From: Candidatus Cloacimonas acidaminovorans str. Evry
GTDB taxonomy: Bacteria; Cloacimonadota; Cloacimonadia; Cloacimonadales; Cloacimonadaceae
Assembly: GCF_000146065.2 (NCBI RefSeq)
Contig: NC_020449.1
Span: 992,001-1,056,000, forward strand
Direction of reading: 5' to 3'
Length of the DNA: 64,000 nt
Shown here: positions 55,816 through 64,000 of the stretch, piece after piece
Layout of the letters: each line of letters begins with the position of its first letter
Position numbering within the stretch: the stretch's first letter is position 1
Position numbers and translations under genes: made by a program
Notes under the pieces: generated by a model
The model's input: only the letters and a program-made list of their open reading frames with translations
Told to the model about the DNA's origin: nothing
Databases searched by the model: none

Positions 55816-56442
55816 ATGATAAAAATAGAAAGCACTGTTTTGCTGGAGAGCTTTCAAACCAACACTTATCTGCTTTGGGATAGCATTAGTGCAGAGGCAT
55901 TTTTAATTGATCCTGCTATCCCGAGTGAAACATTTCTGCAGCGGATTAAACAATTGGAATTGAAAGTAAAAATGATTATTAATACCCATGGCCATGCAGA
56001 TCATATTGGCGGAAATTTATATTTTGCCAAGGCATTGAATTGTCCGGTTGCAATTCATCTTGCGGATGCTGAAATGCTTACCAATAATGCCAAAAATTTC
56101 AGTACCTATATGGGTTTTGAGCTAAATTTATCAGCTCCTCAAGTTATTCTGCACGATGGTGATGAGCTTTTCCTTGGTTCCGAAAAGGTAAAAGTTATCC
56201 ATACACCGGGTCATACAGAAGGCAGTATTTGTCTTCTAACAGGAAAATATCTGATTAGCGGAGATACTTTATTTGAACAAAGCATAGGCAGAACTGATTT
56301 TCCGGGAGGAAGCCATACTGCTATAATTAATTCCATTAAAAATAAACTCTTTATTTTAGATGATGATGTTCTGGTTTTTCCGGGGCATGGTCCTACCACC
56401 TCCATTGGCTTGGAAAAGGTCAATAATCCTTTTGTAAATTAG
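55816..56442 (+). CDS. MBL-fold metallo-hydrolase (glyoxalase II-like)
   Basis: 208 residues. Zinc-binding motif THGHADHIGG (HxHxDH), then HTPGHTEGSICL, SGDTLFEQSIGRTDFPGG and FPGHGPTTS, the order seen in glyoxalase II-type hydrolases. Likely hydrolyses a thioester in the cytoplasm; the substrate is unknown. It lies 15 bases after the PP-loop gene and eight before guaA. Confidence 0.92.
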   Translation: MIKIESTVLLESFQTNTYLLWDSISAEAFLIDPAIPSETFLQRIKQLELKVKMIINTHGHADHIGGNLYFAKALNCPVAIHLADAEMLTNNAKNFSTYMGFELNLSAPQVILHDGDELFLGSEKVKVIHTPGHTEGSICLLTGKYLISGDTLFEQSIGRTDFPGGSHTAIINSIKNKLFILDDDVLVFPGHGPTTSIGLEKVNNPFVN

Positions 56443-56450
56443 GTTTACCA

Positions 56451-57986
56451 ATGCATAATAAAGTTTTGATTTTAGATTTTGGTTCTCAATATACGCAATT
56501 GATAGCCCGAAAAGTGCGTTCTTTAAACATCTACTGCGAGATTCAACCCTATCAGATAAGTTTAGAACAAATACAATCCTTTGCTCCGCAAGCAATTATA
56601 CTTTCAGGAAGTCCATCTAGTTCAAGTAAAAAAAATTCACCCAAGCCGGAGGAAGGAATTTGGCAACTTGGCATTCCCATTTTGGGAATCTGTTATGGAA
56701 TGCAATTATTGGTAACTCATTATGGGGGAACAATTCTACCATCAGATAAAAGAGAATATGGCTCTGCAATATTAAATATCATTAACCATAATGAATTACT
56801 TGCAGGATTGGGAGATAGGGAAGAGGTCTGGATGAGCCATAGTGACGCTGTTTCCAGTTTACCCGAATGCTTTTCTGTTTTAGCAAAAACGGATCAATCC
56901 CCTTATGCTGTAATAGCTCATAAGGAATTACCTTTTTATGGCTTGCAGTTTCATCCGGAAGTAGCGAACACAAAAAACGGAATAAAAGTATTAGAGAATT
57001 TTCTGATTAGGATTGGAAAAATAACTGCGAACTGGACTCCGAATGCCTTTATCAATGAAAATATTGAGAAAATAAGAAAACAGGTAGGCAACCAAAAAGT
57101 TCTATTGGGATTAAGTGGAGGGGTTGATTCTTCAGTTACTGCGGTTTTACTTTATAAAACAATCGGAAATCAGCTCCTGCCTATTTTTGTGGATACCGGA
57201 TTGATGCGTTACAAGGAAGCAGAAAGAGTAAAACAGACCTTTTCCGCTTATCCTGATTTAAATATTCGCTATGTGGATGCCAGTAAAACATTTATCTCCA
57301 AACTAAAAGGAATTACCGATCCGGAAACAAAACGGAAAATAATCGGCAACACCTTTATAGAGGTCTTTGAAAAGATAGCCGGAGAATATGAAGAGGTGCA
57401 TTTTTTAGCACAGGGAACTCTCTATCCAGATGTAATTGAAAGTGCCACTTTTACGGGAATGACAGCAAAGATTAAAAGTCATCATAATGTAGGTGGTTTA
57501 CCGGAAAAAATGAATTTAGCTTTAATTGAACCCTTAAGAGAACTTTTTAAGGATGAGGTCAGAGAAGTAGGAACTTTGCTTGGTTTACCTGAATCCATTA
57601 TCCAAAGACATCCCTTTCCGGGACCAGGTTTAGCCGTTAGAATTATAGGAGAAGTAAATGCAGAAAAAGTCCGTCTGCTTCAGCTTGCGGATGAGATATT
57701 TATAAGCGAATTACAAAAAAACGGACTTTATAATACAACCTGGCAGGCATTTGCCGTTCTTTTACCTATTAGAACGGTTGGAGTAATGGGTGATGAACGC
57801 AGTTATGATCAGGTTTGTGCTTTAAGAGCTGTAGATAGTATTGATGGTATGACTGCTAATTTTACTCAGTTACCAATGTGGTTTTTACAGAAAGTTGCTA
57901 ATCGCATTTGTAATGAAGTGAAAGGTATCAGCAGGGTGGTTTATGATATTTCCTCCAAGCCACCTGCTACCATTGAATGGGAATAA
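56451..57986 (+). CDS. guaA: GMP synthase (glutamine-hydrolysing)
   Basis: 511 residues, the usual length. Converts XMP to GMP with glutamine and ATP. N-terminal class I amidotransferase with nucleophile Cys in GICYGMQLL and the His/Glu pair in LQFHPEV; the central PP-loop LGLSGGVDSSVTAVLL; the C-terminal dimerisation domain with RHPFPGPGLAVRIIGEV and the final SKPPATIEWE. The segment SGSPSSSSKKNSP replaces the more usual SGGP-x-SVYEE. No purine riboswitch is visible in the eight-base gap upstream. Confidence 0.97.
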   Translation: MHNKVLILDFGSQYTQLIARKVRSLNIYCEIQPYQISLEQIQSFAPQAIILSGSPSSSSKKNSPKPEEGIWQLGIPILGICYGMQLLVTHYGGTILPSDKREYGSAILNIINHNELLAGLGDREEVWMSHSDAVSSLPECFSVLAKTDQSPYAVIAHKELPFYGLQFHPEVANTKNGIKVLENFLIRIGKITANWTPNAFINENIEKIRKQVGNQKVLLGLSGGVDSSVTAVLLYKTIGNQLLPIFVDTGLMRYKEAERVKQTFSAYPDLNIRYVDASKTFISKLKGITDPETKRKIIGNTFIEVFEKIAGEYEEVHFLAQGTLYPDVIESATFTGMTAKIKSHHNVGGLPEKMNLALIEPLRELFKDEVREVGTLLGLPESIIQRHPFPGPGLAVRIIGEVNAEKVRLLQLADEIFISELQKNGLYNTTWQAFAVLLPIRTVGVMGDERSYDQVCALRAVDSIDGMTANFTQLPMWFLQKVANRICNEVKGISRVVYDISSKPPATIEWE

Positions 57987-58117
57987 AAGATAATGTGGCT
58001 AACTATTTTGAAAGATATGCAATTGCGTATAGAGTGCCAGGAAAAGTCAAACTTTTGTCTTGACAGAATAAGCCATAATAGAAATTATAATTCTAAATTA
58101 ACTCATTTTAATAGGGT

Positions 58118-58195
58118 GGGGGCGTAGTTCAGTTTGGTTAGAACGTCTGCCTGTCACGCAGAAGGTCGCGAGTTCGAGTCTCGTCGCTCCCGCCA
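58118..58195 (+). tRNA. tRNA-Asp (GTC)
   Basis: Acceptor GGGGGCG/CGCTCCC (one G-T pair), D-arm GTTCAGTTTGGTTAGAAC, anticodon arm TCTGC-CTGTCAC-GCAGA with anticodon GTC, T-arm CGCGAG-TTCGAGT-CTCGTCG, discriminator G, encoded CCA. A TTGACA at 58060-58065 and TATAAT at 58086-58091 (20-base spacing) lie upstream and may be its promoter. Confidence 0.96.
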
Positions 58196-58241
58196 TTTTC
58201 AAAAGGGATGGCAAATTTCACATTGCCATACACAATAGAAA

Positions 58242-59477
58242 ATGATTTTACTATCGCTTTTCAATATCCTGGTGGAAACAATATATTTCCTTTTCTTTCC
58301 TTTGCTCTATCTTTTTTTAAAGCAGAAAAACTATGTTGCAAGCATTAAAGCCGAAGGAGAAGATATTCACAAAGGGATTTTATTTCATTCTGCCTCAATG
58401 GGTGAATTAACTGCCATTAAAGCATTGGTTACAAGACATTTACAAGAGCATCCAGAAGTTAAACTTTGTATTACCACCAGCACTGTTACCAGCTGTGCCG
58501 AAGCTAATAAAATAAGCCCTAAGGTAAAAGCATTTCTATCTGTTCTTGATTTGCCCCATTTGCGGAAGCGTCAACTAAAACGAATCAATCCAGGTCTTAT
58601 TTGTGTTGTGGAAACAGAAATTTGGCCTAATATGCTGCTTTGGGCAAAACGCAATAAAGTTCCGGTTTTATTTTTAAATGCCAGAATGTCTAAAAGCACT
58701 TTAAGGGGTTATCGTTTATTGAAATTTCTGTTTAGGCATTTACAGAGTCCTATTACCGAAATCCATGCGCAAAGTAAAGATGATGCCAAGCGTTATCGTA
58801 AAATATTTAATAGACCTGTATATGTGAGTGGTAACCTGAAATTTTCGTTAACCTTAAAGGATTATAATGCCGAAGAGCTCAGGAAAAAGTGGGGTTATAA
58901 AAGTGACGATTTTATTATTTGTTGGGGTTCATCTCGTCCTGGTGAAGAGGCATTGTTGATCTCCCTTTATCCATCTCTAAAAGAAGTTATTCCCAACTTA
59001 CATTTAATCATAGGTCTCAGGCATCCCAGACGCTTGGAAGAAGTTATAGAACTGATGGATAATTATTCCTACAGTTGTTTCACTATGAGAAAGGAATATA
59101 GCAGAGCAGAGGATATTCTGATAATAGATACATTAGGTATCCTTGACCAGGCATATTGCATCTGTGACATTGCTATTGTAGGGGGTTCTTTTTATGATTT
59201 CGGAGGGCATAATCCACTGGAACCAGCTTATTACAAAAAACCGGTCGTAATTGGTCCTCATCACTATTCCTGTAAAGAATCGGTAAAAAAACTGAAGGTA
59301 GCAGGGGGAATTATTATCAGCAATAAAGACGATCTGCTTGCTGATCTGATTGCTCTTTATAAAAATAAGGAATTACGAGAAAAAATGGGCAAAGCGGCAA
59401 AAAAGGTCTTGACTGAAAATGCTCACACTTTGGATATATATTTAAAAGCATTGGAAAAATGGCTGAAGGAGAAATAA
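58242..59477 (+). CDS. waaA: 3-deoxy-D-manno-octulosonic acid (Kdo) transferase
   Basis: 411 residues, GT30 family. Transfers Kdo from CMP-Kdo to lipid A precursors at the inner membrane, which implies an LPS-bearing outer membrane. N-terminal membrane anchor (about 4-26), then HSASMGELTAIKAL with the catalytic Glu, VETEIWPNMLLWAKR, LNARMSKSTLRGY, YVSGNLKF, and the C-terminal GGSFYDFGGHNPLEPAYYKKPVVIGPH. The start ATG is 46 bases after tRNA-Asp. Its stop TAA overlaps the next ATG (TAATG). Confidence 0.95.
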   Translation: MILLSLFNILVETIYFLFFPLLYLFLKQKNYVASIKAEGEDIHKGILFHSASMGELTAIKALVTRHLQEHPEVKLCITTSTVTSCAEANKISPKVKAFLSVLDLPHLRKRQLKRINPGLICVVETEIWPNMLLWAKRNKVPVLFLNARMSKSTLRGYRLLKFLFRHLQSPITEIHAQSKDDAKRYRKIFNRPVYVSGNLKFSLTLKDYNAEELRKKWGYKSDDFIICWGSSRPGEEALLISLYPSLKEVIPNLHLIIGLRHPRRLEEVIELMDNYSYSCFTMRKEYSRAEDILIIDTLGILDQAYCICDIAIVGGSFYDFGGHNPLEPAYYKKPVVIGPHHYSCKESVKKLKVAGGIIISNKDDLLADLIALYKNKELREKMGKAAKKVLTENAHTLDIYLKALEKWLKEK

Positions 59478-60340
59478 TGAGAGAAGCAATGTATTATGTG
59501 CGAGAAGGCAATAAAATCCGCTGTCAACTTTGCCCCCGGGAATGTGTTTTAAGCGAAGGTAAAAAAGGTTTCTGTAGAAGCCGGGAAGTGATAAATGGCT
59601 CTTTAATTGCTACAGCTTACGGAAGAACAACTTCTCTGGCACTTGACCCTATAGAAAAAAAACCGCTCTATCACTTCCATCCTGGAACTATGATTGTTTC
59701 TTTAGGTCCCAATTCCTGCAATTTGACCTGTAAGTTTTGTCAAAATTGGGAAATCAGTCAGCAGGAATATCCTACCCGCTATGTGGCTATTGAGGACTTG
59801 ATTGAAATTGTGAAACAACAAAAAGATCAGCAGATTGCTTTCACTTACACTGAACCTTTAATGTGGTATGAATATATTCTGGATTTTTCTGCTAAAGCCC
59901 CTGAAATTGACATTGTTTTAGTTACTAATGGCTATATAAATAAGGAGCCCTGGCGTAACATTTTAAAAGTAGTAAAAGCAGTTAATATAGATATAAAATC
60001 CTATAGAGATGAGTTTTACCGTCAGCTCTGTGGGGGAAAACTGGATATTATTTTAGCTAACATCATAATTGCCAAAGAAATGGATGTCCATATAGAGCTT
60101 ACTAACCTGATTATTCCGGGCTACAATAACAGTGAAGAAGAACTGAATGACTTAGCTAAGTTTATTGCTTCAGTAGATAAAAATATTCCTCTTCATATTT
60201 CTGCTTACCGTCCTTGTTACAAAATGACCGTTAGACCTACTACCAGAGAGGAAGTGGAACATGCTTGTGAAATTGCGTCCCAATATCTAACTTATGTTTA
60301 TGCGGGTAATGTATATTCTTCACGGTTTTCCCGAAGATAG
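59477..60340 (+). CDS. amrS: AmmeMemoRadiSam system radical SAM enzyme
   Basis: About 287 residues from ATG at 59477, which has AAGGAG five bases upstream; an ATG 18 bases earlier lies inside waaA and has no such site. An N-terminal Cys-rich segment (CQLCPRECVLSEGKKGFCRSR) precedes the radical SAM cluster motif CNLTCKFCQNW (Cx3Cx2C). LDPIEKKPLYHFHPG is typical of this family. Its partners in the usual gene trio (AMMECR1 and Memo) are not in the window. The reaction is not known to me. Confidence 0.88.
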   Translation: MREAMYYVREGNKIRCQLCPRECVLSEGKKGFCRSREVINGSLIATAYGRTTSLALDPIEKKPLYHFHPGTMIVSLGPNSCNLTCKFCQNWEISQQEYPTRYVAIEDLIEIVKQQKDQQIAFTYTEPLMWYEYILDFSAKAPEIDIVLVTNGYINKEPWRNILKVVKAVNIDIKSYRDEFYRQLCGGKLDIILANIIIAKEMDVHIELTNLIIPGYNNSEEELNDLAKFIASVDKNIPLHISAYRPCYKMTVRPTTREEVEHACEIASQYLTYVYAGNVYSSRFSRR

Positions 60341-60709
60341 ATGAAGAAGTATTCTATTTTAAACGATCTGAAACCGGCAGATGTGGTTTTAATATTACTG
60401 ATTATATTAGCCATATTTCTTTCCGCCAGATACTATTTAAACAATAAACCCCATTCTCAAGTTTATATTTATAAGGATAATCAGCTTTTTGGGGTTTACT
60501 CTTTAGAACAGGATAAAGTCATCAAAATTGATGAGCACAATACCGTGGAAATAAAAAATGGTAAAGTTAGAATGAAATTTGCCGATTGTCCTGATAAGCG
60601 TTGTGTAAAACAAGGTTTTACCAAGTCAATGCCGATAATTTGTTTACCTAATAAATTAGTGATAGAAATACAAGATAACGGCAAACAAAAGAAACTAATC
60701 CTGCAATAG
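60341..60709 (+). CDS. NusG domain II-containing membrane protein
   Basis: 122 residues: membrane anchor (about 13-30, VVLILLIILAIFLSARYY), then a NusG domain II-like beta barrel outside the membrane with the conserved CPDKRCVKQGFTKSMPIICLPNKLVIEI. This family often sits beside Rnf or cobalamin/quinone genes in anaerobes; the role is unknown. Its ATG follows the radical SAM gene's TAG directly, so co-translation is likely. The two Cys in CPDKRC may be redox-active or bind metal. Confidence 0.85.
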   Translation: MKKYSILNDLKPADVVLILLIILAIFLSARYYLNNKPHSQVYIYKDNQLFGVYSLEQDKVIKIDEHNTVEIKNGKVRMKFADCPDKRCVKQGFTKSMPIICLPNKLVIEIQDNGKQKKLILQ

Positions 60710-60718
60710 GGGGGATAA

Positions 60719-62794
60719 ATGTTGAAATTTGCCTTGTATGTTTCCAATCACGGTTTTGGTCATTCTACCCGGATATGTGCATTAGCGGAAGAGCTTATTC
60801 ATTATGGTGTTTTTTGCCATATTATTACTACTAAACCGGCTTTTCTTTTTCAAGACCTCAATCCGCATTATTTTGTTTTACACAAACGCGCAATAGATGT
60901 GGGAGTTAAGCATAGTGAAAATCTTACGGTAGATATAAAAAGAACAATTAATTCATTATTGGAATTACTTTCTAAACGCAATGAAATTATGGAACGGGAG
61001 ATTGAATTTTTACGACGGGAGAAGATTGATTGCATAATTGCTGATATCCCTTTTCTGGTAAGTGATTTTGCCGCCTATTGTCATATTCCTGTTTTTGCGG
61101 TTACCAATTTTGAATGGCATTTTATTTATAGCTCTATTTTGGTAGAAGAGGAAAACACAGAAAAGGAAAATGGTATAGTTACTAACTATAATAACTTAGA
61201 ATTAAGCGGAGGAGCAGCGTCCCCCGGCTACACAAACTTTTCCACTCCTGAAGTTGCAAATTCTTTAAAACCGGTATTGAATTTAATCTGGTCTTTATAC
61301 CAACGCTTTGATGGTTGTTTTCGTTTACCTTTCAGCACTGATGAAAGTATGTCTGCCTTTAAAGATTATATTTCTTGCGGATTGCTTGGTCGTAAAAAAG
61401 ATAAGTATAAAGATATCCGATTGCAATATAACCTGCCCAAAGAAACACCAATATTACTGGTAATGTTTGGTGGAGAAGGAACTATGGAGCTGAATTATGA
61501 AGCACTCTGTTCGGCATATCAAGGAATAGTTATTTCCACACAAGCAGGGATAAAAGCCAAAAACCATATCCAAGTATCTATGGATGATGATTTTCCAGAT
61601 TTTATATACAATGCAGATATTATTCTTTGTAAGTCAGGATATAGTACTTTAGCTGAAGCAGTCCAAGCGGGAAAATTTATTATCTATTGTCCACGCCCTA
61701 ATTATCCTGAAGAAAAAGCCCTGATTGCAGGACTGAAAAACTATACTAATTGTCTGCAGATAGATACATTACAGCTAAGTGCAGGACAGTGGAAAGCTAT
61801 TTTTGAGGACATTAAACCCCGAAAAATTAGAACTAAAACATATAAAAACTGCAATACCGAAATTGCCGGTTTGGTACTGAAAAAATATACTCAATTACAA
61901 AATAGAAGATTACTTAGCGTGTTTGACCTTGGTTCCAACAACCTGAATTATGTGCTCTTTGACCTTGAAAGAAGACAAATTGTTCATCAAACTCAATTGA
62001 CTACTGCCTTGGGAATTGCCTTTAAGCATAACAAGATAAGCGAAAAACGGCTAACAAGTGTTAAGCAGATAATAAGTAAATTGCTCCAATTGGATTCATA
62101 TCTGGAATCGGAAAAGGTTCTTTTGGCAACAGGTGTAATGCGTTTCGCTTTAAATGCCAATCTATTAACTGACTGGATTACTGATAAATATAACATAAAA
62201 TGCAGAATAATTTCTTCCCAAGAGGAAATCCGCTATGCTTATTTTTCCGCAAGACAATACAAAAGTGGGGAAGAGGCAACTCTGGCAATTGATATTGGGG
62301 GCTTTTCCACAGAGTTTATCAACTTAGATAAAGAAAAAAAACAACAAGGGAATAGTTTACCCTTTGGTTTACTTACCTTGTTAAATGATTTTAACGGAGA
62401 TAGTGATACAGCGGATCATTTTATCCGGCAAAAGCTAAATGATTTACCTTATAAAAGTTCCTATCGTCTTGTTGGGATAGGACTTACCTACACTTATCTA
62501 GCAGGAGTTATTTTCCGCTGCAGTTATAATGAAAGAGAAAAACTGGAAGGAAAAACAATCACTAAAAAGCAATTGCAGGAACTTTCTCATTCCCTTGAAG
62601 TTAGAGACGAACAGAGATATTTACCCTTTCTATTGGAAGAGAGCTATCTGCCTATATTAAAATTAAGTATCGCTTTCAACATTTCTTTACTGGACAGATT
62701 TGAGACCTCCGAAATTATTGTTTGCAACTCTGGAATTGCAGTTGGCTATGCCTATTGGTATTCCAGTAAACAAAGAAGCAAGGCACAAAAATGA
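60719..62794 (+). CDS. Glycosyltransferase-like and Ppx/GppA fusion protein
   Basis: 691 residues. Residues 1-390 resemble GT-B glycosyltransferases of the UDP-sugar type (FALYVSNHGFGHSTRICALAEELI at the N-terminus, ILCKSGYSTLAEAVQAGKFIIYCPRP at the donor site). Residues about 398-691 form a Ppx/GppA exopolyphosphatase-like domain (LLSVFDLGSNNLNYVLFD, LATGVMRFALNA, ISSQEEIRYAYFSA, LAIDIGGFSTEFINL). No linker frameshift is visible. Residues about 163-172 (SGGAASPGYT) come from a dispersed DNA repeat. GGGGGG lies just before the ATG. The next gene, miaB, overlaps by four bases. I know of no characterised protein with this pairing. Confidence 0.85.
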   Translation: MLKFALYVSNHGFGHSTRICALAEELIHYGVFCHIITTKPAFLFQDLNPHYFVLHKRAIDVGVKHSENLTVDIKRTINSLLELLSKRNEIMEREIEFLRREKIDCIIADIPFLVSDFAAYCHIPVFAVTNFEWHFIYSSILVEEENTEKENGIVTNYNNLELSGGAASPGYTNFSTPEVANSLKPVLNLIWSLYQRFDGCFRLPFSTDESMSAFKDYISCGLLGRKKDKYKDIRLQYNLPKETPILLVMFGGEGTMELNYEALCSAYQGIVISTQAGIKAKNHIQVSMDDDFPDFIYNADIILCKSGYSTLAEAVQAGKFIIYCPRPNYPEEKALIAGLKNYTNCLQIDTLQLSAGQWKAIFEDIKPRKIRTKTYKNCNTEIAGLVLKKYTQLQNRRLLSVFDLGSNNLNYVLFDLERRQIVHQTQLTTALGIAFKHNKISEKRLTSVKQIISKLLQLDSYLESEKVLLATGVMRFALNANLLTDWITDKYNIKCRIISSQEEIRYAYFSARQYKSGEEATLAIDIGGFSTEFINLDKEKKQQGNSLPFGLLTLLNDFNGDSDTADHFIRQKLNDLPYKSSYRLVGIGLTYTYLAGVIFRCSYNEREKLEGKTITKKQLQELSHSLEVRDEQRYLPFLLEESYLPILKLSIAFNISLLDRFETSEIIVCNSGIAVGYAYWYSSKQRSKAQK
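61206..61235 (+). repeat. Dispersed repeat element inside a coding sequence
   Basis: GCGGAGGAGCAGCGTCCCCC followed by GGCTACACA, a close match to the intergenic element at 54681-54709 and 34094-34122, here in frame within the GT-Ppx fusion gene. Confidence 0.8.
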
Positions 62795-64000
62795 AGTTTT
62801 ATATAGAGACCTACGGTTGTCAGATGAATGTGGCAGATAGTGAATTAATTGCCAGTATTTTAACTAAAGCAGGTCATCAGGAAGTTACCCAAATAAGCGA
62901 AGCGGATTTACTTCTATTTAATACTTGCAGTGTTCGTGGCCATGCTGAAGAGAGGGTTTTAGGCAGAATTCAAAGTGAAAATCATCGCAAGAAAGAAAAT
63001 CCGAATCTCAAAATTGGTGTAGTTGGCTGTATGGCACAACGATTGGGCGAAGAGATAAACAAGGAAAAACTAACAGTGGATTTTGTAATAGGTGTGGATC
63101 AGTATCAACATCTTCCTGATATACTAAATGAAGAAACAGAAAAGACCATTTTAACGGATTTGGACGAAACTCAATTATATAAAGGTATTCAACCTGCTTA
63201 TCATAATGATTATTGTGCCTATATAACTATTATGCGGGGCTGTAATAATTTTTGTTCCTATTGTATTGTTCCTTATGTTAGAGGAAGAGAACGCAGTCGT
63301 TCCTGGCAGGATATCATAGAGGAAACAATTTCTGCCGGTAATCAGGGGAAAAAGGATATCACTCTTTTAGGTCAAAATGTCAATTCTTACCTAAATGGAG
63401 AGGTAAATTTTCCCCGTTTGTTAATTATACTTAACGAATTGGATGAAATCTACCGGTTGAGATTTATTACTTCTCATCCGAAGGATTTATCAGAGGAATT
63501 AATAGAAGTTCTGGCTAATTCAGCTAAGATATGCGAACATATACACTTACCTGTGCAAAGCGGGAGTGACAATATACTTAAAGCAATGAACCGAAATTAC
63601 ACTGTTCAGCACTATATATCTTTAGTGGAAAAGTTACATAAGTTCATACCAAATATAGCGATAACTACAGATATTATGACCGGTTTTCCGGGAGAAACAG
63701 AAAACGATTTTCAGGACACACTATCCCTAATGAAAACAATTGAGTTTGATGATGCCTTTTGCTATAAATTCAGTCCGCGACCAGGAACTACCGCAGAAAC
63801 ATTATCAAATCAAGTTCCGGAAGCTGAACGACTGGCTCGTTTACAGCAAATGATTGATCTGCAACGAAAAATCTCGCTTAAAAAGAACAGAGAACAAATT
63901 GGACGCAAAGTGGAAGTTTATATTGAGAGCTTTAGCAAAAAAAGTAGAAAAATGGTTTTGGGGAAAACACGCGATTTTAAAACCGCAGTTCTTCCGGGAA
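62791..64000 (+). CDS. miaB: tRNA-2-methylthio-N6-dimethylallyladenosine synthase MiaB (3' end outside window)
   Basis: The first 403 residues of a radical SAM methylthiotransferase that adds the 2-methylthio group at A37 of UNN-reading tRNAs. N-terminal UPF0004 domain with TYGCQMN, NTCSVRGHAEER and VVGCMAQRLG (three cluster Cys), then the radical SAM motif CNNFCSYCIVPYVRGRERSR, LGQNVNSY, HLPVQSGSDNIL and TDIMTGFPGET. The TRAM domain begins near the window end (REQIGRKVEVYIES). The family is about 430-450 residues long, so little is missing. It overlaps the fusion gene by ATGA. The VRGRERSR segment favours MiaB over RimO or MtaB. Confidence 0.95.
   Translation, partial: MKFYIETYGCQMNVADSELIASILTKAGHQEVTQISEADLLLFNTCSVRGHAEERVLGRIQSENHRKKENPNLKIGVVGCMAQRLGEEINKEKLTVDFVIGVDQYQHLPDILNEETEKTILTDLDETQLYKGIQPAYHNDYCAYITIMRGCNNFCSYCIVPYVRGRERSRSWQDIIEETISAGNQGKKDITLLGQNVNSYLNGEVNFPRLLIILNELDEIYRLRFITSHPKDLSEELIEVLANSAKICEHIHLPVQSGSDNILKAMNRNYTVQHYISLVEKLHKFIPNIAITTDIMTGFPGETENDFQDTLSLMKTIEFDDAFCYKFSPRPGTTAETLSNQVPEAERLARLQQMIDLQRKISLKKNREQIGRKVEVYIESFSKKSRKMVLGKTRDFKTAVLPG

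Noticed and set aside
1-64000. Transposases, prophage genes, diversity-generating retroelement or toxin-antitoxin pairs
   Set aside because: I looked for reverse transcriptase, integrase, transposase and small paired-gene signatures on both strands and saw none; the repeats have no linked recombinase in the window.

Overview
The window looks like a chromosomal segment of an anaerobic, diderm bacterium of the Candidatus Cloacimonadota (Cloacimonas/WWE1) type. This is inferred from the AT-rich composition, the very large secreted proteins ending in an 'NPFNP...' FlgD-like sorting domain (type IX secretion style), two gingipain-like C25 proteases, a Kdo transferase (waaA, so LPS and an outer membrane), and an AmmeMemoRadiSam-type radical SAM enzyme. 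I have no database result; the taxon is a judgement.

Layout. 97-387 is cas2, followed by a leader and a 78-repeat, 77-spacer CRISPR array (831-6740). After a gene-free, repeat-rich stretch (6741-8031) comes a compact plus-strand operon for poly-gamma-glutamate synthesis (pgsB, pgsC, pgsW-like, a secreted protein, an outer-membrane barrel, a small acidic protein, gpsA; 8032-14154). Beyond 1.2 kb of repeats lies a CapA/PgsA-type enzyme built into a 982-residue secreted protein with PKD and sorting domains (15332-18280), then a secreted protein whose stop codon overlaps tRNA-Thr. The minus strand from 28122 to 20219 carries a glycogen/maltodextrin group (debranching enzyme, GT4 transferase, GH57 amylase), a sigma54-type response regulator, a YbbR protein and tsaD. 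A C39-like protease, a long alanine racemase and a PIN-PhoH protein follow, also on the minus strand, then tRNA-Leu.

34245-36666 pairs a cyclic-2,3-diphosphoglycerate-synthetase-like GTPase with carbamate kinase. 36923-54317 is dominated by three giant secreted proteins (1997, 1194 and 1050 residues), with tRNA-Gly, a GPP34 protein, a solute-binding lipoprotein and a sirtuin between them. 54805-64000 is housekeeping: PP-loop sulfurtransferase-like protein, MBL hydrolase, guaA, tRNA-Asp, waaA, radical SAM enzyme, NusG-domain-II protein, a glycosyltransferase-Ppx/GppA fusion and the start of miaB.

The strongest unexpected signals are: (1) CRISPR spacers that repeatedly sample divergent versions of the same proteins, and an excess of spacers with perfect internal hairpins; (2) a Gram-negative polyglutamate locus with a dedicated barrel plus a giant CapA fusion; (3) three layered families of dispersed intergenic repeats, one of which sits in frame inside a protein gene; (4) unusual fusions (GT-Ppx, alanine racemase plus an unknown domain).
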